Shown here: piece after piece, positions 7,099 through 14,325 of the stretch
Position numbering within the stretch: position 1 is the stretch's first letter
How the letters are laid out: each line of letters begins with the position of its first letter
Source: Saprospiraceae bacterium
GTDB lineage: Bacteria; Bacteroidota; Bacteroidia; Chitinophagales; Saprospiraceae
Reading direction: 5' to 3'
DNA length: 14,325 nt
Assembly: GCA_016719615.1 (NCBI GenBank)
Contig: JADJYQ010000004.1
Span: 1-14,325 of the forward strand
Program-made: the position numbers and the translations under genes
The notes under the pieces: model-generated
Seen by the model: only the letters and a program-made list of their open reading frames with translations
Database searches by the model: none
What the model was told of the DNA's origin: nothing

Positions 7099-9250
7099 AT
7101 GAATTTTTTATTAAAATGGTAAGCATTACATTCTTTTTTACTCGCAACTTCATACTTAACAAAAGGACAAGATCATGAAATTCCAGGTGTGCTCATTTCA
7201 AATGCATACACTGATAATTCTTCTCCCATGGTAGGTTGCGATGAGTTTAATGTTTGTGTATTTTTAATCAATATCACTTATCCATATCTTACATTTGATG
7301 ACGCCATCATTCAAATGCATCTCGACCTGGATAAATATGAAATAGTTGATGCCGGGCCATTTACTAACACTAACCAAAACAACAGTAATGGGGAAACTAT
7401 TTTTGAAACCATCCAAGAAATTATGTCCATAAATGATCCAAATTGGCAAGGCCCCAGCGATGGCACATATAGGTTTTGCATCAAAGTCAGAGCCAAATCA
7501 TCAACCTTGCCTGGACAGGGATGATTCATGCAAGCTCTGTTTTGGAAAATACCATTTCATTAACCGGTAGTTCCGGAATTGGGATTGCTTTACATGAAGT
7601 GTTAGGTCAATTGACAACGGTAAATGACAATACAATCAATATTGGGCCAGGGCTGGTTGGCATTAGTCGGATCAATTGTCGTTATGATGCCATTGCATAC
7701 AATTCCATATTTTCAAATCAAGCTACCTCTTTGGAAAATATAGGCATCAAATTGGAGGGGGGATCCGATAGTTGGGTGCTATGCAATCAACTCATTTCTG
7801 CTCAACAATGCGCCAATAAAGGAATTTCCGTTTATCAAACACCCAATAATATGACCGCTGGTAATTTTGCTAATGGTTGGTTCTTTGATCTGCATTATGT
7901 AGGCCCCAGTACGGGTACTTTTTAAGTTCAAATGAGTTAGAAGATGCCAATCACGGTCTTTGTCTGGGAATTCCCGGTGTACCTATAGGCGGGGCCTTGA
8001 TTGGGGTTCAGGAACACCTTGGCAATAAATGGCTTGGCAGCTATAATGGAAAGGCTGCGAAACATTATGGAACATCTGCAGATAGAGCTGAATCTTTGTT
8101 CATCATAAACTCTCAGGACCAACAACATCCAGAATATACTCCTTCTAATTTTATAGAATTGGTCAATGATGGTTGGTTTGCCGATGATTACAAAGAAGCA
8201 ATCCAGGTAATTTGCCCCAATGGGCCGGGCAGCGGGAATTTTCCGAAGACTTTTCCTAAAGAAGAGGATTATCTGATCGCCAATAATGGTTTTGACTATG
8301 GCGAAGCAGCCGGTAGCAGAATTTGGAGCGCACGCAGGCAACTTTATCGTGAAATCAGTCGTCAGGATGATTTTGATAGTTTGCCATTACTCTTTCAAAA
8401 TTATTATGTATCTCAGTCTGAAACAAGCGTTGGTCAATTTGAGCAAGTGGAGGCCGGCATTGAACAAGCGTTCTCCAGTGTTACACCACTCAATGAAAGC
8501 ATCACAACATGGACTTTCCTCGCAGATAGTATAAACCAAATGATAGCTTCCCTGTTAGAAGTTTATTTATTGGAAACAGATTCTTCTGATAAACTCAACA
8601 TTTTATTGCAAATAAATGATTACAAATCGGAATTGGATTCGTTATTGGAGGTAGTGGAAGTCACTTATACCACTATGATTGATAGTTTAGGCATACGATT
8701 GGCGTTAGTTGATGATCTGAATGGTGCTATCGTGTCCGATTCTTTGTTCGAGAGAATTCAGCAAGATGTGAACCACATGGCGCTCGCAAAAATGATGACC
8801 AGTAATTTTACTTTGAATGCATCGGAAATGGAATTACTTGACAGTTTGGCTGCAGTCTGTTCGCTATTTGGCGGCGAAGGAATTTACAGAGCACGATCGC
8901 TCGCTTTGATTTTTGGTTTGGAAAATCATCGCGATGACAGTCTCTGTGTACCATCAATGCTACCTAGAGTCAGAGAACAAAACAGCAATACACAAATCCA
9001 GTCTTCTGCCTTATCGGTTTATCCGAATCCAGCTAGTCATATCTTGCATATTTTTGTAGAAGATCCTGATTACAAGGTTGCAGAAATCAGAATTTTGGAT
9101 ATTTTGGGAAATGTTATTAATAAATTTGCTAATACTTCTGTTGATAGGTCAATGGATTTAGAAATAAATCAAATCTATAAAGGGATCTACAGGCTTGAAG
9201 TAAAATTTACAAATGGCATGGTAAACAGTAAAATATTTTTAAAATTTTAA
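7099..9250 (+). CDS. Secreted beta-helix protein with T9SS sorting domain, copy A (internally deleted)
   Basis: Read together with copy B, it starts at ATG 7099 with a signal peptide, then the N-terminal domain (QDHEIPGVLISNAYTDNSSP, VGCDEFNVCVFLINITYPYL). At 7512 it jumps directly to a beta-helix-like part (SSVLENTISLTGSSGIGIAL, LENIGIKLEGGSDSWVL), then to an unbroken 417-residue stretch (7997-9250). That stretch holds EHLGNKWLGSYNGKAAKHYG, a helical segment and a C-terminal T9SS type A domain (SVYPNPASHILHIF, IRILDILGNVI, GIYRLEVKF, KIFLKF). Export to the cell surface is inferred; the role is unknown, possibly adhesion. Breaks: a T6 run instead of T7 near 7105, the deletion junction, which is out of frame as written (stop 7522-7524), and the T5 run at 7919-7923. 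It is either a damaged paralogue or an assembly collapse. Confidence 0.78.
7500..7512 (+). repeat. Deletion junction repeat
   Basis: ATCAACCTTGCCT marks the point where copy A passes from the left to the right flank of the segment it lacks. In copy B the two flanks are ATCAACCTTGCCT (12028-12040) and ATCAACCTTTCCT (13056-13068). Copy A keeps the G of the left repeat and then GGACAG of the right flank, so the crossover lies in the last CCT. Confidence 0.85.
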
Positions 9251-9261
9251 ACAACATCATT

Positions 9262-9289
9262 GGGTGTCTGAGATTTCAGACACCCTTTT
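9262..9289 (+). terminator. Strong intrinsic terminator after copy A
   Basis: GGGTGTCTGA (9262-9271) and TCAGACACCC (9276-9285) form a perfect 10-bp stem with a GATT loop, followed by TTTTG. It lies 11 bases after the copy A stop codon and ends 8 bases before the next ATG. Confidence 0.9.
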
Positions 9290-9297
9290 GTCATCTT

Positions 9298-10810
9298 ATG
9301 AAGGTAATTGTTTATTTATTTTGTTTGATTACATCAATTCAATTGATCGCACAAGGAAAGAGGGATTACATTTGGTTGTTAGGTGGCAATAGAACTCCAA
9401 CTTTGGATACTTCCTTCCAGGGATTTCAAATAGATTTTAATTCAAAACCAAAAAAATTATACATAAAAGACAGACCTGACCCCATTATTAGACAAAACAG
9501 TGCCAGCATCTGTGATACCGCCGGAAATTTACTGATGTATACCGCGGGTTGTTGGGTTTCTGATCGCAATTTTCAACGTATGCCCAATGGAACAATTAAT
9601 CAAGGTGAAGGTCATGATTTGTCTTGCTCTAATGGAGACCATAGAATTTCTTTTGGTACTTTAATATTAAACCAAACTAATCAAAAGAATTACATTGTAC
9701 TTCATAAATTTAAAGAATTTGTCCAGGACTCATTATCTATTATCGCAGTTACAAAACTTCTTTATTCCATTGCGGACACGAGCCTCAACAATGGCTTTGG
9801 TGACTTAACTCAAAAAAATCAGCTAGCCATTGATCGCTATCTTTCTGCTTCCGACCTGACGGCAGTCAGACATGCCAATGGCAGAGATTGGTGGGTAGTC
9901 TGTCCCGGCAGAGCCAACAACTCCTACTTTACCGTTTTGTTTACCGAAAATGGCCCTTTGCCCTATCGCGAACAAAAAATCGGAACCGATTTCTACTTTC
10001 TCGATGACGGTGGTTCGCAATCTTGTTTTTCTCCCGATGGTAATTTATATGCTAGGATGACACCCAGCAGAGGACTGTTTATCATGGACTTTGACCGCAA
10101 TACAGGTGTATTCAGCAATTTTCGTCAATTGCTTACCGGCAGTGAAACGACAGATCATACAGTGGGCGTTGCCTTTTCGCCTGATTCCCGCTTTGTATAC
10201 CTCGTTTATCGATGGGACCTTTATCAGGCAGATACGAGATCTCCTGATATATCTTCCTCATTGGTCCATATTGACCATTGGGATGGCTATGTAGAAGATG
10301 GCATTTGGGCGGCTGGATTCGATGCAGCTATGTCCGGGCCCGATTGTAAGATCTACATTCGCACCGGTACAAGCAATCGCGTCATGCATGTCATCCATCA
10401 ACCTAATCAAAAAGGAAAAAACTGTCAGTTTGAACAACACGGACTGTTTCTGCCGGCTCGCAATCATGCAAGCATTCCTAATTTTGTTAATTATCGTCTT
10501 GGGCACGAAGCCTTTTGCGATTCGACACTGGTCGTAAACAATTGGCATTCATTTCAGGAAAATTATTCTGATTTGTTGTTATACCCAAATCCTGCAGGCT
10601 TGAGCTGTACAATGGAAGATCAAAATCAGGATAATTGTATTCAAAACATTCAAGTGTTCGATTTACAAGGAAAAAATAGATGAATTCATTCCAATTTCCC
10701 AAACCTACAAACACAAGTTTTCTACTCAGCAATTCAAGTCAGGGGTATATGTACTTAAAGTAAAATTATCAAATCAAAAGTATCATTTCGCAAAGTTAAT
10801 GATCCATTGA
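9298..10810 (+). CDS. Secreted beta-propeller-like protein with T9SS sorting domain
   Basis: A signal peptide (MKVIVYLFCLITSIQLIAQ) opens the protein. The body has repeated propeller-like strands: SICDTAGNLLMYTAGCWV, LTAVRHANGRDWWVVCPG, SQSCFSPDGNLYARMTPSRG, VAFSPDSRFVYLVYRWD and AMSGPDCKIYIRTGT, resembling WD40/PD40-like blades in secreted proteins of Saprospiraceae. YPNPAG near residue 429 begins a T9SS type A sorting domain. The frame breaks at the A6 run 10671-10676; removing one A continues it as IDEFIPISQTYKHKF, SGVYVLKVKLSNQKYHFAKL, MIH and the TGA at 10808-10810, a complete sorting domain (503 residues). It lies between the two module copies and is not itself duplicated here. Its binding partner or enzyme activity, if any, is unknown. 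Confidence 0.82.
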
Positions 10811-10871
10811 GATAAGAAATAATTAAATGAACAGGTAGTAGACAATACAAAATGTAATATCCATAATATTC

Positions 10872-10889
10872 AACTAACATTTGTTAGTT
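10872..10889 (+). terminator. Possible weak terminator hairpin
   Basis: AACTAACA and TGTTAGTT are perfect 8-bp arms with a TT loop, 61 bases after the stop of the preceding gene. No T-tract follows, so the role is uncertain. The remaining bases 10811-10950 show nothing else recognisable. Confidence 0.35.
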
Positions 10890-10950
10890 AATTGGATAAA
10901 AGTTATAGGTTTAATCTTGGCATTTTATTCCATTTCTCTTATACTTTTCT

Positions 10951-11211
10951 CATTCTGTGAATCCCTTCATTCTGTAAATTCTGCTTCAGACAAGAGTTTT
11001 TTGTCAGAATCAGAATTTTAGAATTTTCAAAATAAGACTTTTCTAAATCCCGTATTCCATTCTGTGAATTCTTTCATTCTGTAAATTCTGCTTCAGACAA
11101 GATTTACTTTCAGAATCAGAATTTTAGAATTATCAAAATAGGACTTTTCTAAATCCCGTATTCCATTCTGTGAATTCTTTCATTCAGTAAATTCTGCTTC
11201 AGACAGGATTT
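10951..11211. repeat. Minisatellite, copy B (three units, about 106 bp)
   Basis: Units begin with CATTCTGTGAAT at 10951, 11058 and 11164, giving periods of 107 and 106 bases; the third is partial, as in copy A. Each ends with the shared CTTTTCTAAATCCCGTATT. Compared with copy A the units lack a short TGCAGAATTT segment, and there is one more unit. Confidence 0.87.
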
Positions 11212-11250
11212 GATTGTCGTAGCGAATACTTATTATATTGAAGTTTAATA

Positions 11251-11312
11251 TTCAGGGTAAACCCTGATCTATCTAAGGGTAAACCCTGAATTTTAAAATT
11301 CAGGGTTTACCC
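11251..11312. repeat. Three-palindrome cluster, copy B
   Basis: TTCAGGGTAAACCCTGA at 11251-11267 and the perfect 36-bp palindrome at 11277-11312 are base-for-base the same as in copy A, including the 22-base spacing of the direct repeats. One extra C follows the palindrome. Confidence 0.9.
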
Positions 11313-11470
11313 CCTTGTTTGCTTGCAGTTTCTATACCAACTTTGTTTCTCCACATTTAGATATTCTTTCATTTGTAAAATATTTGCCTATGATAAGAAC
11401 ACGCTTTAACTTATTGACATTCTGCAATTAAATCAAATTATAAAACAATTTTATTTGAATGCAGAGCCTA

Positions 11471-11493
11471 AAATTCAACCCATTGTTGAATTT
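11471..11493 (+). repeat. 9-bp hairpin in the copy B leader
   Basis: AAATTCAAC, CCATT loop and GTTGAATTT, identical to 6944-6966. The leader from here to the ATG is identical in both copies. The stretch 11313-11470 carries no gene that survives comparison between copies. Confidence 0.7.
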
Positions 11494-11625
11494 ATTATCC
11501 ATGAGAGTTTTTATTAAGAAATTCCATGAAACACCATGAATAGAGTCACTACAAAAGGAATGGAGAAAAATTTGTTCCGAACACTCCATAAATCAAAGTA
11601 GGACATTACTTTTAAATTAAACACA

Positions 11626-14325
11626 ATGAATTTTTTTATTAAAATGGTGAGCATTACATTCTTTTTACTCGCAACTTCATACTTAACAAAAGGACAAGAT
11701 CATGAAATTCCAGGTGTGCTCATTTCAAATGCATACACTGATAATTCTTCTCCCATGGTAGGTTGCGATGAGTTTAATGTTTGTGTATTTTTAATCAATA
11801 TCACTTATCCATATCTTACATTTGATGACGCCATCATTCAAATGCATCTCGACCTGGATAAATATGAAATAGTTGATGCCGGGCCATTTACTAACACTAA
11901 CCAAAACAACAATAATGGGGAAACTATTTTTGAAACCATCCAAGAACTTATGTCCATAAATGATCCAAATTGGCAAGGCCCCCAGCGATGGCACATATAG
12001 GTTTTGCATCAAAGTCAGAGCCAAATCATCAACCTTGCCTAAATCCGGTGTTTATGTGGATATAGATCTAGATGGTTCGCTAAAACTTGAGTATGACTCA
12101 GGATTTCTCAATATATTCAATATTATTAATGAAATCGGTACAGATATTAATAGCGTATGTACACTTTCTGTAATAGCTATTAAACAGAACAGTACGTTAG
12201 CCGATGGATTACTATTGACTCCTTTATTGGCGTGTGGCGGAACATCCGGCCCATATGAGCCTCAAACATTTGTTTTGCATGGGACTTTAATTGCCCGACA
12301 TCGATTATTGTTTTAGCAGGAGAATTTATATGGATGATGGGGCATCCATTTTAATCAAACCTTCTGTTGTTTTACCATCATGGTTGGGACCAAACACAGA
12401 ATATAACCACCCTATCAGTGCCTGCGGTAAAATGTGGAAAGAGATCGTGGTCACCACCGAATCCGAGTTGTTCATTCGAAAAGCAGAAATTAAAAACTGG
12501 TACTTTATGGAACCCGATTAGATGGCGGAAGAGTTTTTACACTTCGGAAACTAAATATCGAACAACTATCGGAATCCATGGTAGAGGTATTGCCGTCGTC
12601 AACTCAAGCGAATTTAAATTTGAAGGAAATTTCCGTGCAGAGTGCTCTAGCTGCAGTGGTCTGCGACAATATGACAGATCCTTGCCGGAATCAATTTGGA
12701 AAGTTCAGGACTCAAGGGAATGATGTTTCATTTCGAAAATTTGTTGAGCGGAGTAAGGACATATCATTCCGGTTTTCAATTGATGGATTGTAATTTTCAA
12801 ATTAAAGATTATGGAACCAATAATTACAACACATTTTCAACAGAAATCTTCAATGGAGGGTTCATTCTGCCATCCGACCAGTTTGGCTAAATATTAAATT
12901 CAAATTTCGATAACTGCAATTGGGGTATTTATACCAAGGGTGAATTGCCATACGGAGACAATATCATGACGGATGCTTACTGGAATACAACTGGATTTCA
13001 GTCCTGGAAGATTTTGAAATTATTGATAATAACATTTCAGCCCAAACACGAAAGGATCAACCTTTCCTGGACAGGGATGATTCATGCAAGCTCTGTTTTG
13101 GAAAATACCATTTCATTAACCGGTAGTTCCGGAATTGGGATTGCTTTACATGAAGTGTTAGGTCAATTGACAACAGTAAATGACAATACAATCAATATTG
13201 GGCCGGGGCTGGTTGGAATTAGTCGGATCCAATTGTCGTTATGATGCCGTGCATACAATTCCATATTTTCAAAATCAAGCTGCCTCTTTGGAAAATACCG
13301 GGCATCAAATTGGAGGATCCGATAGTTGGGTGCTATACAATCAACTCATTCTGCTCAACAATGCGCATAAAGGAATTCCGTTTATCAAACACCCAATAAT
13401 ATGACCGCTGGTAATTTTGCTAATGGTTGGTTCTTTGATCTGCATTATGTAGGCCCCATTACGGGTACTTTTTAAGTTCAAATGAGTTAGAAGATACCAA
13501 TCACGGTCTTTGTCTGGGAATTCCCAGTGTACCTATAGGAGGGGCCCTGATTGGGGTTCAAGAACATCTTGGCAATAAATGGCTGGGCAGCTATAATGGA
13601 AAAGCTGCGAAACATTATGGAGCATCTGCAGATAGAGCTGAATCTTGTTCATCATAAACTCTCAGGACCAACGACATCCTGAATATACTCCTTCTAATTT
13701 TATAGAATTGGTCAACGATGGTTGGTTTGAACGACAAACAGAATCAGCCATCCCAATTATTTGCCCCAATGGGCCGGGCAGCGGAGATTTTCCGAAGACT
13801 TTTCTAAAGAGAGGGATTATCTGATAGCCAATAATGGTTTGACTGGCGACGCGGCCGGTAGCAGAATTTGGAGCGCACGCGAGCAACTTTATCGTGAAAT
13901 CAGTCGTCAGGATAATTTTGATAGTCTGCCATTACTCTTTCAAAATTATTATGTATCTCGATTAAACAAGCGTTGGTCAATTTGAGCAAGTGGAGGCCGG
14001 CATTGAACAAGCGTTCTCCAGTGTTACACACTCAATGAAAGCATTACAACAATGGGCTTTCTAGCAGATAGTATAAACCAAATGATAGCTTCCCTGTTAG
14101 AAGTTTATTTATTGGAAACAGATTGCTGTTAAACTCAACATTTGTGCAAATCAATGATTACAAAACGGAATTGGATTCGTTATTGGAGGTGATGGAAGTC
14201 ACTTATACCACTATGATTGATAGTTTAGGCATACGATTGGCGTTAGTTGATGATCACAAGATGGTGCTATCGTGTCCGATTCTTTATTCGAGAGAATTCA
14301 GCAAGATGTGAACCACATGGCGCTC
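11626..14325 (+). CDS. Secreted beta-helix protein, copy B (partial at the window end, frameshifted)
   Basis: The signal peptide MNFFIKMVSITFFLLATSYL and the N-terminal domain read without a break to an extra C in the C5 run at 11979-11983. The frame then gives STLPKSGVYVDIDLDGSLKL and, across several shifts, features of right-handed beta-helix secreted proteins: DYCFSRRIYMDDGASILIKP, CGKMWKEIVVTTESELFIRK, GRGIAVVNSSEFKFEGN and NCNWGIYTKGELPYGDNIMT. The shared beta-helix part and the EHLGNKWLGSYNGKAAKHYG region of copy A follow, and the window ends before the expected T9SS domain. A complete gene would encode well over 1000 residues. The leader AAATTAAACACAATG is A-rich, as is usual for Bacteroidota starts. 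Export and surface location are inferred from copy A. Confidence 0.78.
12041..13068 (+). other. 1028-bp coding segment present only in copy B
   Basis: This segment encodes about 340 residues of the beta-helix part and is flanked by near-identical 13-bp direct repeats (12028-12040 and 13056-13068). It is absent from copy A. See the copy A gene for the junction. Confidence 0.85.

Larger units (their letters stand above)
6523..9250 (+). repeat. Duplicated module, copy A
   Basis: This block (minisatellite, palindromes, hairpin, secreted gene) recurs as copy B from 10951 to beyond the window end. The offset is 4527 bases at the start codons and 5556 bases after the 1028-bp segment missing from copy A. 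Sequence left of the minisatellites (6406-6522 against 10811-10950) does not match, so the left boundary lies in or next to the minisatellite. Confidence 0.85.
10951..14325 (+). repeat. Duplicated module, copy B (runs off the window)
   Basis: Second copy of the block seen at 6523-9250, with the extra internal 1028-bp segment and many more indels beyond about 12280. Its right boundary is outside the window, so it is unknown whether it repeats the T9SS end, the terminator or more. Confidence 0.85.

Noticed and set aside
10951..11211. Regular repeats considered as a CRISPR array
   Set aside because: The units are about 106 bases and repeat nearly over their full length, with no unique spacers and no cas genes; this is a minisatellite.
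6523..14325. Duplicated module considered as an insertion sequence or transposon
   Set aside because: No transposase gene, no terminal inverted repeats at the limits and no target-site duplication can be seen; the repeated content is a secreted-protein gene.

Overview
The window looks like a piece of a Bacteroidota chromosome, most plausibly from the Saprospirales/Chitinophagales side. The reasons are moderate to low GC, A-rich leaders without clear Shine-Dalgarno sites, -7 boxes of the TAnnTTTG type, and several secreted proteins ending in type IX secretion (T9SS) type A sorting domains. Many genes are interrupted by one- or two-base indels, mostly in homopolymer runs, while their protein families stay recognisable across the breaks. 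This pattern fits residual long-read assembly error better than genuine gene decay, so the broken genes are reported as single loci.

Left part (1-2652, minus strand): the 5' end of a tricorn-like S41 peptidase (1-308, runs off the window), then kbl (498-1689) and tdh (1709-2652). tdh is upstream of kbl and 19 bases separate them. Together they form the threonine-to-glycine pathway: NAD-dependent oxidation to 2-amino-3-ketobutyrate, then CoA-dependent cleavage to glycine and acetyl-CoA.

Middle (2813-6405, plus strand): a small secreted T9SS-sorted protein closed by an AT-rich hairpin, then a likely operon of arginine deiminase (arcA), a YbgC-like acyl-CoA thioesterase and a YihY/BrkB membrane protein. 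The last two genes overlap.

Right part (6406-14325): an accessory region built from a duplicated module. Each copy has a minisatellite of about 106-115 bases (two units in copy A, three in copy B), a set of three GGGTAAACCC-type palindromes, a 9-bp hairpin, and a large secreted beta-helix protein with a T9SS C-terminus. Copy A (7099-9250) lacks 1028 bp that copy B (11626 to beyond 14325) retains. The junction lies on 13-bp near-identical direct repeats. Between the copies sits a separate T9SS-sorted beta-propeller-like secreted protein (9298-10810), which begins a few bases after a strong intrinsic terminator. The copies are a mosaic of near-identical and diverged tracts, which suggests gene conversion between cell-surface paralogues.
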